From assembly GCA_024704175.1 (NCBI GenBank), contig CP085629.1, positions 2,976,001 through 3,040,000 of the forward strand: a stretch of 64,000 nt of DNA, read 5' to 3'. Positions within the stretch are counted from its first letter, which is position 1; each line of letters begins with the position of its first letter. The translations under genes were made by a program, and so were the position numbers. The notes under the pieces are model-generated. The model was not told where the DNA came from, searched no databases, and worked only from the letters and a program-made list of their open reading frames with translations. This document shows, in pieces, positions 24,557 through 33,080 of the stretch. The DNA comes from Paenibacillus sp. P25. GTDB lineage: Bacteria > Bacillota > Bacilli > Paenibacillales > NBRC-103111.

Positions 24557-26532
24557 TCAGTCCTTCATGTAAAAATCCGTTTCGAATCCGGCGACCGTCA
24601 ACGGAAGACCCGGAGCCCATTCGATCGGGCGTCCCATGATCTCGTTTACGTGGTCCACCGATCCGAAGCCTATTGGAGCCTCGATAATCAATTCGTCATG
24701 TACGTGCATTACGATCTTATAGCCTTCAGCATCCAACCGCATAAGCGCCACCGCGAGACAGTCACGGGCGATCGCCTGGGTAAGATTCTCCACTAGGTGC
24801 CCGCCGTAGGACTTCTGTTTCGACCATTTCTTCTTAATCTGGTCCATGCCGTCAAACACGAGTCCGTCTTTCTCGAACGGCTCTTTATCTTTCGGCCGAA
24901 TGACTTGTCTTTCGATTCGCGGATTGACGTAACATAAGCCGCGGCCGCTAGGCAGATCAGCGAACAGCATTCCGGCTTCATACCGGTACCGCACGCCGTG
25001 TTTCAGCTTGACCGTCGTCTTCTCCCGTACCGCTTTGATAGCCGCCTCCTCAGCGACCCACCAAAGCTTAACTATTTTCGGATTAGCCGCCCGCCATTGC
25101 TTGACAAGCCTAGGATGGTCATCCGGATCGATTTCCCGCTTCTTATCCATAGCAGCGATAGCGTTCGCGCCACCCTGGTAGCCGCAGGCCAGCTCACCCA
25201 CCTTACCGAACGCCCGATATTTGTAGTTCTCATGACCCTTAACAATTGTCTCGAATGGGACGCCGAACATGTTGGCCGCCGTGGCTTCGTAGATTTTCCC
25301 ATGTGTCTTGAATACATCAAGCTTCCACTCTTCATCCGCCAGCCAGGCTATAACGCGCCCCTCAATCGCCGAAAAATCGCTGACGATAAATCGGCACCCC
25401 TCCCGCGGGATAAACGCCGTCCGAATAAGCTGGGAGAGGACAAAGGGCGGAGCGCCATACAGCGACTCCAGCATTTCAAAGTCGCCGCTCCGCAGCACTT
25501 CGCGTGCAAGGGCCAAATCCTCAAGCTCGTTCTTAGCCAAGTTTTGGACCTGAATCAGCCGACCGGCCCAGCGCCATGTACGGTTTGCACCACAAAACTG
25601 CAGTAATCCGCGCGCCCGTCCATCCACGCACATGGTCCGCTCCATCGCGTAGTATTTGTCCACGGACGTTTTGCTCATTTCCTGCCGGAGCTGCAACACC
25701 CGGCGCGTCTGATCGTCCGGGGCGGCATCAAGGAGGGCGGGCATGTAATCCTTCCCCATCCCGTCCGGAGTATCAAGCCCCCGGTCCGCGAGCCAGGCTT
25801 TAAGCTGCGTCAAGCTGTTCGGGTTATCGAGTCCGGTTATCTCCTTTGCTTCCTGCATCAACCGTTTCTCGTATTGCGCGTCGCAGGCGATCGCCTGGCG
25901 GACAAGTTCGGGGTCCAGCCGAACCCCCGATCATTTATTTCCTGGTCCAAGGCCCAAAGGGACCACTCGTGGTCAGGCACGGGGAACCGTTCTAATTTAT
26001 TCCGGATCGTCCTTTCGACCACGACGTCCTGTTTGCAGTAATCGATAAACTGCTGCCAGCGTTCAGGGTCGTGGTGCGGCAGGTTCCGCGTCCGGCCGCC
26101 GTTGACCTTCGTAGGCTTGCAGGGATTCGAAAAATACTTAATGAGCGCCTTACCCTTAGCGTCCTTTTCCGCCTCAAGCTTGAGCACTTTGGCAACGTCT
26201 TCAAGGCGCCCCGGCAGGCCAAGCGTCAGGGCGTGAACGGCGGTGCATCGCCAATACTTCGGATCGCATTCCATTTTTAGTGCTTTGGCGATTGCCGTCC
26301 GTTCGAAAGCCGCATTAAACGCGGTTTTTATGGCGTCCATCCGGAGCGCCTTCATGACATCCGTGGGGATCTCCTCGAATGCGGTTAGGTCGATCACTGT
26401 CACTGGGTCGTCGTCGAAGGCGAATCCGAAAAGAAGGATTTCAAAGTCCGGCGCTTCGACGTACCTATGCACGCCTGACGTTTTAAGGTCCGTGCTGCCG
26501 TAAGTCTCCAGGTCGATTGTAAGAACGGCCAT
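24557..26532 (-). CDS. Phage DNA polymerase I-like (family A; frameshift at 25923-25927)
   Basis: ATG 26532 follows GGAGGG. The N-terminal 3'-5' exonuclease shows MAVLTIDLETYG, AFNAAFERTAIAKAL and IDYCKQDVVVERTIRN (DEDD residues). The frame breaks in a five-G run at 25923; with six G's it continues VRLDPELVRQAIACDAQYEK into the polymerase: CGANRTWRWAGRLIQVQNLA, motif A FIVSDFSAIEGRVIAWLADE, and motif C VMHVHDELIIEAP. About 658 residues, ending FETDFYMKD. It is the replicative polymerase of this phage type. Confidence 0.85.
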
Positions 26533-26767
26533 CACATTTCCCTCCAAACGTTTCGGGCAATTTGACACCCAGATAATCGGCTACCTTGCGGATATCGATA
26601 GCGATTTTCACCGCTTTGACTTCCCGCGTAAACTCCGCGCAAGGATTAACAGCGCTAAATGCCCATACGCCCCACCCTGCATGCCTCATTTCGGACATAT
26701 GGGATCTTAATTCGGCCTCATCCGCATATTCGCAGCTCAAGACCTCATAGTGCGATTTGACCCTCAT
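26483..26767 (-). CDS. Small phage protein upstream of the polymerase
   Basis: The product begins MRVKSHYEVLSCEYADEAEL, with RHAGWGVWAFSAVNP in the middle. Read literally it runs 50 bases into the polymerase gene and ends QHGP. One extra G in the GGG at the polymerase ribosome site would end it KLPETFGGEM with a TGA overlapping the polymerase start region, which would be tidier. The style suggests a small phage protein of about 80 residues. Function unknown. Confidence 0.5.
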   Translation of the reverse strand: MRVKSHYEVLSCEYADEAELRSHMSEMRHAGWGVWAFSAVNPCAEFTREVKAVKIAIDIRKVADYLGVKLPETFGGKCDGRSYNRPGDLRQHGP

Positions 26768-27261
26768 ATCTTTTTTCCGCCATGGCGGCGCTCTCTAGTG
26801 GCGTTGTACACCATCTTCTCCCGGATCGCCGATTCAAGGTCAATGCCTAAGTACCCGCAGGCGTCGAATACGCGGATCACGGCGTCCGCCAGCTCGGACG
26901 GGATGCCGCAAGGCTTCTCTCCTTCATAATAGGTTTCAGTAAATCTCCGGCCGTTTCGGTAGTCTTCCAAAGCCTCGGATAGTTCAGAATGGATGAGTGC
27001 GATAATCTCGCCGAAGCTGCGGGGCTCCTCGTGCCAGCCTTTGTCTATTGCATTTTGATGGGCTGCATTAACTAAGTCGTTAATTGATCTACTTACCGAT
27101 CGCTGCTTCAACTCTTGAATTTCATAAGCCATGGATAATAACAAATTGTCTCCAACCAGATTCCGCCATTTCTCTCCATAACGCAGTGCTTCAAACAATC
27201 CATTTTCCAAATCAATTACTATCTCGTATTTGTCACTAATCTTGATTTTTTCTGTTGCCAT
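26764..27261 (-). CDS. MazG-like NTP pyrophosphohydrolase (DUF550-like)
   Basis: The 165-residue protein contains the MazG-like metal-binding helices: EIIALIHSELSEALEDYRNG (residues about 84-103) and IPSELADAVIRVFDACGYLG (about 118-137). The end is EKMVYNATRERRHGGKKI. The E-x2-E ... E-x2-D pattern is the catalytic signature of all-alpha NTP pyrophosphatases. It would remove unusual or excess nucleotides for the adjacent DNA polymerase. The N-terminal 55 residues are an unrecognised small domain. Confidence 0.75.
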   Translation of the reverse strand: MATEKIKISDKYEIVIDLENGLFEALRYGEKWRNLVGDNLLLSMAYEIQELKQRSVSRSINDLVNAAHQNAIDKGWHEEPRSFGEIIALIHSELSEALEDYRNGRRFTETYYEGEKPCGIPSELADAVIRVFDACGYLGIDLESAIREKMVYNATRERRHGGKKI

Positions 27262-27330
27262 GACGGATCCACGCTCCCGATAAATTGGATAGAAAAGGAG
27301 CCCAGCAAGGCCAAGCTCCTATTTTCGTTC

Positions 27331-27933
27331 TTAATTCATGAAATCTTCGTCATCGTCGCTAATATCCACCACGTCATCAAAGTCCTCATCGGCGAATTCG
27401 TCATCGACGGCAACTCTGCTGCTACCCAGAGGCTCTCCGTCCTGGATCTTAACAATATTATTCAAGCCCACAGCTACGCCTCTTGACTCACCGGAAAACG
27501 GATAGAAATTAAGGCTGATTTTCACATAGCAACCGCTATAAACTTCAGTCGTGTCGGTGATCTCCTGAAACTTCGTTTTGCCGTCCGGTGTTTTGCCGAC
27601 CGGCTTAGCGATGCCGGGCTTGTTCTTGCTCTTGCAATTGAGGAAGTAGTGACCCCGGTAAGCATCATCGTCGGGGCGCTCTTCGTCTCCGTCCCGGAGC
27701 GGCGTTTTGAGGGAGCCAGGGATCTTCCCGCCCCAAAGGCTTTTACCCTGTTCTTTCGCAGCATCGACTGCCGCTTTAATCTTGCGCACCGTGTCCTTAT
27801 CCTCCTTTGGAATGAGAACCGATGTGCCATACCACGGATTGCCCTGTTTATCCTCTTCCGGCTCCCAAATCTTCGCATAGGATAAACGAACCTTTCCTGT
27901 AATTACGCGAGTTGCATCGTTATTTTGTGTCAT
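27331..27933 (-). CDS. DUF2815 phage single-strand-DNA-binding-like protein
   Basis: ATG 27933 follows AAAGGAGATCGGTCCAAT. The protein (about 200 residues) has the DUF2815 pattern: VITGKVRLSYAKIWEP, GNPWYGTSVLIPKEDKDTV, GHYFLNCKSKNKPGIA, EVYSGCYVKISLNFYPF and GVAVGLNNIVKIQDGEPLG. It ends in a very acidic tail (DISDDDEDFMN). The acidic tail and OB-like core, with DUF2800 and PolA neighbours, match the single-strand-binding role proposed for this family. Confidence 0.8.
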   Translation of the reverse strand: MTQNNDATRVITGKVRLSYAKIWEPEEDKQGNPWYGTSVLIPKEDKDTVRKIKAAVDAAKEQGKSLWGGKIPGSLKTPLRDGDEERPDDDAYRGHYFLNCKSKNKPGIAKPVGKTPDGKTKFQEITDTTEVYSGCYVKISLNFYPFSGESRGVAVGLNNIVKIQDGEPLGSSRVAVDDEFADEDFDDVVDISDDDEDFMN

Positions 27934-27964
27934 ATTGGACCGATCTCCTTTTTCTTTAGATGAT

Positions 27965-28222
27965 TTATTCTTTCTTAGGGGACTGAAGAGGTATAGGCTC
28001 AAGGACGAACTTTCCGCCTTTGAATTGCACGCCGTAATGCTCAACTTTGCCGTATTCATCAACTGAGAAAATGCGCTCTACGGAGTAATCAGATTCGTCC
28101 CACGGGTTAGACGATAACTCGCCGACCTTTCTGATTACCTGCCGGGTATCTTCGAAAGTTTCAAAATTCGTATCGCCATAAATGTCACTGCTCTTTTTAA
28201 CCATAATGAAAAGCTTGTTCAT
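27965..28222 (-). CDS. Small phage protein, unknown
   Basis: ATG 28222 overlaps the DUF2800 stop (ATGA). The 85-residue protein begins MNKLFIMVKKSSDIYGDTNF and contains DYSVERIFSVDEYGKVEHYG, a small beta-rich fold, then a proline-rich end. Function unknown; the coupling to DUF2800 suggests a role in the same recombination/replication module. Confidence 0.55.
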   Translation of the reverse strand: MNKLFIMVKKSSDIYGDTNFETFEDTRQVIRKVGELSSNPWDESDYSVERIFSVDEYGKVEHYGVQFKGGKFVLEPIPLQSPKKE

Positions 28223-29443
28223 GTCTCGTAATCCCCCCAAGCAGAGTATTCCTCAGTGAAGTCCTCCCCAGCAAAATCCGCCTCAACGCTATTAAGCGCA
28301 GGCCGGTTATCCGTTTCCGGAACAAGTACGGGTTTGCCCGGAGGCTTTACGATCAAATGACCGATATGAGCTTGAAGCTCATTTTTACCAATCCGCTTTT
28401 CTAGTTCACCGATGCCGTATAGTTCCTGCGGCTTTAAGAATTTATCAGGCTCTAATTCAGCCGCATGACCAGTGACGCACGAGCTTTTTCTTCATCCGTA
28501 ATCTGCCGATTACTACGCCCCGCAACAAGCTTCCAGTCCGGATATTTCTTCCCGTGCTTGGCCTGTTCGTAGGCAAAATCTTTCACGTCCTTCGCCCAGG
28601 CGGTAAGGTTTTCCGCAATGAATAAAATAGAGCTGATTTCGTCGTCCGTGAGCAATGCCGGATCGCGGAATTCGTAGGACATGGCGGCCATGTTCTGTTC
28701 GGCTCGGGCCCGGCAATTGCCTTTGACCTTACACCATTTGCAATGATCCCCGCCTTAAATTCGCCTTCACCCTTAAAAGCCAGTTCGGCAGCAGGCCGGA
28801 CGACGGTTTCGGCCCATTCTAAGAGATCGGAAAGCGGAATCTCCTCCGTGCTGATATCGTCTAGCCGGGGCTGAACAATGGTCATGCGGACCGTTTGGAT
28901 ATCGTAGAGGTATCCATAGCTAGCATAGGCACCGAGAGCGTAAAGCCGAAGCTGCGGATTGCCTATGGCGCTGACAGGGACCCCTTTTCCGTATTTAAGG
29001 TCGATCAGCTCAAGCACGCTGTCAGCCACGAACACCATGTCACCCGTACCGTATCCTTCGGGCACCCAGTCTGAAAAATCGATCTTGGCTTCAAGGACGG
29101 AAAGAGCGTCCTCCGATATGGCTTTTGCCGCCATAAACCTTTCCTCGGCATAATCGACATAGACCTGAGTGTAATGGTCCATTTCCTCGCTGTAATACTG
29201 GTTCTTCTTGAGCTTAGCAAGCGCGGTGTCCAGGCGTTTCCGCTCTTTAGAGTCGCAGGGAAAGATACGGCGTCGAAGCTTGATTTCGGAAAGCTCGTGC
29301 GCGGTTGTACCCTCATCCGCAAAGGAGCTGTTCTTATCGGGTACGTGCTCCGTCAGGCGGGCACTAGGCGGACAGTTAATCCACCGGCTGGCGCCGGACG
29401 CCCCTAGCAGGGCGTGGGCGCGTTCCGAGTGCTCTACGGTCAT
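28219..29443 (-). CDS. DUF2800 phage nuclease-like protein (two frameshifts)
   Basis: The start is at 29443: HALLGASGASRWINCPPSAR, the signature opening of DUF2800, with SFADEGTTAHELSE. Further on are IDFSDWVPEGYGTGDMVFVA and LELIDLKYGKGVPVSAIGNP, the D...E/D-x-K core of a PD-(D/E)XK/RecB-like nuclease. With an extra G at 28748-28751 it continues DHCKWCKVKGNCRARAEQNM, a Cys cluster. With another shift near 28463 it continues AAELEPDKFLKPQELYGIGE to AWGDYET at 28219. The full length, about 408 residues, is normal for the family. Confidence 0.85.
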
Positions 29444-29446
29444 GCT

Positions 29447-29866
29447 TTAGCTCTCCTTGTCTTTAAGCTGGTTCAGCTCATCGATGAGCGCGGCCCGCTT
29501 ACCTTCCGGAACGCCCGAAATGCTGGCGTAGCCGTATTTATCGAGAAGCGCTTTGACATCCGCTCTCTCCTTTTTAGAGGCGACTTCCCGGAGCTGAACA
29601 ACCGTCGGAATGGGGGGCGAATCGGTGTCCGAGTCTTGCGGCGTTTCCGGCTCGGGCTCTGTATTCGGCTTTGATTCCGGCTCAGGCTTCTTCTTTGGCT
29701 CCGGTTCAGCCTTTTGCTTGGATTCGGGTTCCGGCTTCGTACGCTTCGGAGTTTCCTTTTCCGGCTCCACATGCTTAATGGTGATGCCGCCCGCCGCGGC
29801 CGCTACGTATTTAAGGGCTTCGGTGAGCTCCCAGCCTTCGCCGGTAATTCTGATCTCAAAATGCAT
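29447..29866 (-). CDS. Phage protein with KPEPE-rich linker
   Basis: ATG 29866 follows GGAGGAACTTATTTT. A short folded N terminus (MHFEIRITGEGWELTEALKY) is followed by a charged Pro/Glu/Lys repeat region of about 60 residues (PEPESKQKAEPEPKKKPEPE). The C-terminal domain, VVQLREVASKKERADVKALL with YGYASISGVPEGKRAALIDE, resembles small SAP-like or rRNA-like helical domains. It is likely a phage replication/recombination accessory. Function unknown. Confidence 0.6.
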   Translation of the reverse strand: MHFEIRITGEGWELTEALKYVAAAAGGITIKHVEPEKETPKRTKPEPESKQKAEPEPKKKPEPESKPNTEPEPETPQDSDTDSPPIPTVVQLREVASKKERADVKALLDKYGYASISGVPEGKRAALIDELNQLKDKES

Positions 29867-29937
29867 AAAATAAGTTCCTCCCGGTGAGTTTTCGTGATAC
29901 AATGACCTTAACTTGAATTTTCTTTTTGGCTGGTTGC

Positions 29938-30081
29938 TTAGCGCACCGGCTTTTCTTTTTGTCTCATGCGGTCATACTGCTTTCTGTAAAGGCTCTCGGC
30001 CGCAGGCTGTTCCCGGTGGGTAGCAAAAGCCATTAAGAGGAGCAGCGCAAGGGCAGATCGTCTGCGCATGTCTTTAGTCAA
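29938..30081 (-). CDS. 47-aa phage peptide with hydrophobic N-terminal segment
   Basis: TTG 30081 overlaps the end of the preceding gene. The product begins MTKDMRRRSALALLLLMAFA and then becomes polar (SLYRKQYDRMRQKEKPVR). It could be a small membrane or exported peptide. There is no clear ribosome site apart from GAGGTGAACC in the upstream gene. Confidence 0.4.
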   Translation of the reverse strand: MTKDMRRRSALALLLLMAFATHREQPAAESLYRKQYDRMRQKEKPVR

Positions 30082-30259
30082 TGTGGTTCACCTCCTTGTC
30101 GTAATATGAAGAAATCCGGTACCAATCCAGGTTATAAGACTCCACCGTGCCGCCCCTGTGAACGTAGGCGCGGTTATTTTCGATCCAGGTGATCGGCCCG
30201 GGAACGACCTGCTTTATAAGCAGCACCGGGGCGCCAGGCTGCAAAGGAGTATTTTTCAT
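30074..30259 (-). CDS. Small phage protein, unknown
   Basis: ATG 30259 overlaps the upstream stop (ATGA). A second ATG six bases upstream is closer to the GGAGGCGAA site. The roughly 61-residue protein has a small beta-barrel look: GAPVLLIKQVVPGPITWIEN then RAYVHRGGTVESYNLDWYRI. Function unknown. Confidence 0.5.
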   Translation of the reverse strand: MKNTPLQPGAPVLLIKQVVPGPITWIENNRAYVHRGGTVESYNLDWYRISSYYDKEVNHID

Positions 30260-30498
30260 AAGCATTTCGCCTCCAGCTTGTCGATTTCGGCCACTAGCTC
30301 TTGTTGCCATTCCATATCCCCAATGACATGTGCGAGGAAGGATAATTCCTTGAGGCCGTCCAGCTTGTAAACGAGGGAAGCGTTAGCGTGCAGTATGTGC
30401 ATAATCTCGCTAAGCTCCTGCGCCGTGTAGTCGCCCCGTTTGGCGGCCTTAAGCGTGATCTCCGCCAATCTGCGATGTATCGGGTGAATCGCTAGCAT
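30256..30498 (-). CDS. Small helical phage protein (DUF7667-like)
   Basis: The 80-residue protein, MLAIHPIHRRLAEITLKAAK then GDYTAQELSEIMHILHANAS and LSFLAHVIGDMEWQQELVAE, matches a recurrent small all-helical family in Bacillus and Paenibacillus prophages that I recall as DUF7667-like. It ends KLEAKCL overlapping the next start. The function is unknown. Confidence 0.6.
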   Translation of the reverse strand: MLAIHPIHRRLAEITLKAAKRGDYTAQELSEIMHILHANASLVYKLDGLKELSFLAHVIGDMEWQQELVAEIDKLEAKCL

Positions 30499-30520
30499 TG
30501 GCTAAACCCTCCTTATCGCT

Positions 30521-31138
30521 TTAATGACAGTGTTTCTCGTAAATCGTCTCGCTCACCGAAATGGTGATCCCGTATCGGTCTACAACGCCCATAAGTTCAA
30601 CCGTATCCTCCAAAATTGGCTGACGCTCAATCAGCATATCCGGGGTCATTTGCCCTTTCTTGAGCATCTTCGGATAGCCAAATTTCGTCGATACTGCTTT
30701 ATTTGCAATGTTATTAGCTTTGATAAAATCTACTTGCACTGGCCGCGAAAGGCCCCTGCTGAGCTTTGACATTGCCTCACGCTGATGCTCTTTATCAAGC
30801 ATTCGGAAGATCTGAAAGCCCTCCAGCCCGGTTGACTGACGGATCGATTTGAGCAATTGTTTAGCCCAACGCTTAAAATCCTTAGCTTCGGAGCGCTTGC
30901 TGTTGAATACCGCTTCATATATTCCAGTTTCGGAAATAATTGATACTTCTTGTGTCCCGCCGAGGGTACTCATGAAGTGAGTATCCTTTTCTTCGCTGTC
31001 AAGCATCCGAGTTAGATTGTGCGCATCACGATAACCTAAAGCCCTCGCAATGTCACTCGCCACAGCCCACCAGTCTCCTGGTTCACGTTCTACGAATCGT
31101 ATTTCATAGCCGAGCCAGTTTTCCGTTCGGATGTTCAT
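30521..31138 (-). CDS. Phage antirepressor with BRO-N domain
   Basis: ATG 31138 follows AAAGGGTGATCGAT. The N-terminal BRO-N domain is clear: IRFVEREPGDWWAVASDIAR, ALGYRDAHNLTRMLDSEEKD, and SIISETGIYEAVFNSKRSEA with FKRWAKQLLKSIRQ (residues about 10-105). The C-terminal part, MLDKEHQREAMSKLSRGLSR and FIKANNIANKAVSTKFGYPK, resembles the domain found in other Firmicute antirepressors. It would counter the CI-like repressor encoded at 31950. Confidence 0.8.
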   Translation of the reverse strand: MNIRTENWLGYEIRFVEREPGDWWAVASDIARALGYRDAHNLTRMLDSEEKDTHFMSTLGGTQEVSIISETGIYEAVFNSKRSEAKDFKRWAKQLLKSIRQSTGLEGFQIFRMLDKEHQREAMSKLSRGLSRPVQVDFIKANNIANKAVSTKFGYPKMLKKGQMTPDMLIERQPILEDTVELMGVVDRYGITISVSETIYEKHCH

Positions 31139-31192
31139 ATCGATCACCCTTTCTCTCTTGACCTCATTTAGTTATCAAGGAGCAACCATCAA

Positions 31193-31492
31193 CTATAGTA
31201 CTGAACGGCAACTTTTGTCTTCTCGATCTCGCATCCATGCATCCAACACCGACTGTCGAAAAAGGAAAACCGGCCTTTTGGAGTGGATTGAACCGGCTGG
31301 GATATGCGGTATTTGCTTCTCAGCGCACATAACATACAACGTCTTTTTGGATATTCCGAGATACTCAGCGGCTTGTTGGGTGTCCATGGTACGATCAGGC
31401 GTATCGATTTTAAGTTGATCAAGCGCAGCCCGGACGGCTTCTGTAACTTTCTGGTCAATTAGAGACTCTAGTGCCTGTTCAAGCGGACTCAC
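31193..31492 (-). CDS. Excisionase-like helix-turn-helix protein
   Basis: The 99-residue product has an N-terminal helix (LEQALESLIDQKVTEAVRAA) and then the MerR/excisionase-type winged helix: DTQQAAEYLGISKKTLYVMC, AEKQIPHIPAGS and RPVFLFRQSVLDAWMRD. Such proteins act as excisionases or early regulators. Its start overlaps the stop of the Cro-like gene, so they are co-expressed from the leftward promoter. Confidence 0.65.
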   Translation of the reverse strand: MSPLEQALESLIDQKVTEAVRAALDQLKIDTPDRTMDTQQAAEYLGISKKTLYVMCAEKQIPHIPAGSIHSKRPVFLFRQSVLDAWMRDREDKSCRSVL

Positions 31493-31686
31493 CGGATTAC
31501 CTCGCTTTCCATCCCTAGCATTTTTGCAATTAGTGGCTTTTGCTTTTCGCCAGGTCGCGTCCCTTTGAAAATTTCTGATACATAAGTGACAGACACGCCG
31601 AGTTCCATTGCCACATCTTTCATTTTGATATTTTTCTGGAACATGATTTTCCTCGCCTCAGCGCCGAATTCAGTGTAATGCGACAT
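31489..31686 (-). CDS. Cro-like HTH regulator
   Basis: ATG 31686 has GGAGGG seven bases upstream. The 65-residue protein has a lambda-type helix-turn-helix (IKMKDVAMELGVSVTYVSEI, residues about 20-40) and little else. First gene of the leftward operon, opposite the CI-like gene, it occupies the position of Cro in lambdoid switches. Confidence 0.65.
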   Translation of the reverse strand: MSHYTEFGAEARKIMFQKNIKMKDVAMELGVSVTYVSEIFKGTRPGEKQKPLIAKMLGMESEVIR

Positions 31687-31733
31687 CCATTTACCCTCCT
31701 TTGTAAAAGCTTGTAAAATATACAGCTTAATTA

Positions 31734-31762
31734 TTGACAATCGACAGAAAATATTCTATTAT
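31734..31762 (+). promoter_or_regulatory. Sigma-A promoter, rightward, in the lysogeny control region
   Basis: TTGACA (31734-31739), a 17-base spacer and TATTAT (31757-31762) form a near-consensus promoter directed toward the CI-like gene at 31950. The leader would be about 180 bases. A hairpin, TCGTT-TGGGG-AACGA followed by TTTTT (31785-31809), lies in this leader. Confidence 0.6.
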
Positions 31763-31875
31763 CGGAAAGAGGGCATAACCAAATAAAAGTCGTTTGGGGA
31801 ACGATTTTTGAAAACGGGTCATTGGACCTCAGGTTTTTTGTTGCCTTCTTTGCCATAAATTAAGCTGTTGAGACT

Positions 31876-31904
31876 ATAATAACTGCAAATATGCAGTTAG
31901 TCAA
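31876..31904 (-). promoter_or_regulatory. Leftward early promoter
   Basis: On the minus strand TTGACT (31904-31899), 17 bases, TATTAT (31881-31876). It points to the Cro-like/excisionase/antirepressor operon. Its spacer coincides with the palindromic operator at 31881-31898. Confidence 0.65.
31881..31898. promoter_or_regulatory. Palindromic operator of the lysogeny switch
   Basis: AACTGCAAATATGCAGTT has perfect 7-base arms around four central bases. It fills the -35/-10 spacer of the leftward promoter, and abuts a TATAAT (31875-31880) on the plus strand. A bound CI- or Cro-like dimer would block RNA polymerase directly. Confidence 0.6.
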
Positions 31905-31949
31905 TACTTTGTTGTTAAATTTTCTTTCTTGTTGGAGGGATTAGCTCTA

Positions 31950-32518
31950 ATGTCTGTCTTGGAAAATATTCGGTTCCTTTGTAATCGAACGGATACAACG
32001 GTTCCGACACTAGAAAAAGAACTAGGCCTAGGAAAAGGGTCAATTTATAAGTGGGACAAGAATTCACCGTCAATAGACAAAATTCAAAAAGTGGCCGACT
32101 ATTTTGGAGTACCTACTGATTTTTTAATTTATGGATACGATAAAGAGTTGGAATCTTTAATCAAAGACCTAGCAGAGGTTAAAAACGGAAGACTTACTTT
32201 TCCAAACGAAGTCGTGGTCTTAATGAAAGTGAGATTTGAGCCGCTTAAAAGAGAGTACTACGACGTTCCTCTAGATATAGATGCCGTAGAGATGTTAGGA
32301 TTAATCAAGCAATTTCCTTTAACAACGGAGTTTAAAAAAGCATTACTAAGTGCTCTTGAGGACGTGAAGTCTTCTTATAGAGAAATGGCCGGTGTTCGTT
32401 ACGAACCTGAAACCATTGCTTTGCTCACCATGACGGGGAGGACTGGACCGAGGAAGAACTGGAGGATATCGAGCAATTCAAACAATTTTTGAGGTCCAAA
32501 CGAAAACAACAGGGGTGA
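31950..32518 (+). CDS. CI-like phage repressor, HTH-XRE (frameshift at 32435)
   Basis: ATG 31950 follows GGAGGGATTAGCTCTA. The N-terminal HTH is MSVLENIRFLCNRTDTTVPT then LEKELGLGKGSIYKWDKNSP (residues about 1-45) with DYFGVPTDFLIYG. The C-terminal half is helical, with no LexA-type protease motif. With five G's instead of four at 32435-32438 the frame continues EDWTEEELEDIEQFKQFLRS to a TGA at 32518 that overlaps the ImmA start. About 190 residues. It probably keeps the leftward operon silent and is inactivated through ImmA. Confidence 0.75.
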
Positions 32519-32998
32519 CGCCTTTGATCTACGATAATCTACTTAAAGAGGCCGCGCGCCTTGGTATTGACGTCTACGAGAAGCCGATGAGTCCAAAAAA
32601 TAAAGGATTGTATGGAGATAACGTTATTTGGATAAACAGAGTGATTCCAACCAGGACCGAAAAAAGCCTGCGCTCTTGCCGAGGAGATCGGCCACCACCA
32701 TACCTCATACGGCGACATTCTGGATCAATCTGACATACGTTCTCGAAAGCAAGAGTTATTAGCGCGGCAGTGGGGATTCTGGCGCCTTGTACCGCTGACC
32801 GAAATTGTACGAGCCTATAAAGCCCGTGTTTCAGGTCGTCATGAAATTTCTGAGTTCATCGGAGTAACTGAAGAATTTTTGCAAGCTTCTATCGACCGAT
32901 ATCGAGATAAATATGGGCTATTTGTTGTTCTGGATAAGCAGTACACGATTTATTTCGACCCTTTAGCCGTTGCAGAGCTTTTTCCAGAATCTTCATAA
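32515..32998 (+). CDS. ImmA/IrrE-type metallopeptidase (frameshift at 32660)
   Basis: GTG 32515 overlaps the repressor stop by four bases. The protein begins MTPLIYDNLLKEAARLGIDV. Removing one A from the six-A run at 32660-32665 restores EKACALAEEIGHHHTSYGDI, the ImmA zinc-protease segment (E-x2-H-x3 region). It then continues RQWGFWRLVPLTEIVRAYKA and FIGVTEEFLQASIDRYRDKY to the stop at 32996-32998. About 160 residues. As with ImmR-ImmA of ICEBs1, it likely cleaves the adjacent repressor upon DNA damage. Confidence 0.8.
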
Positions 32999-33011
32999 AC
33001 TTTGCGCTTAC

Positions 33012-33030
33012 CAGCCGCAAGGCTGTTTTT
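33012..33030 (+). terminator. Rho-independent terminator after immA
   Basis: CAGCC-GCAA-GGCTG forms a compact hairpin followed by TTTTT. It separates the repressor/ImmA unit from the integrase gene. Confidence 0.75.
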
Positions 33031-33080
33031 ATATACATTAAAACAGAACATATATTCCCGTTTCAAGGAGGAATAAGGCA

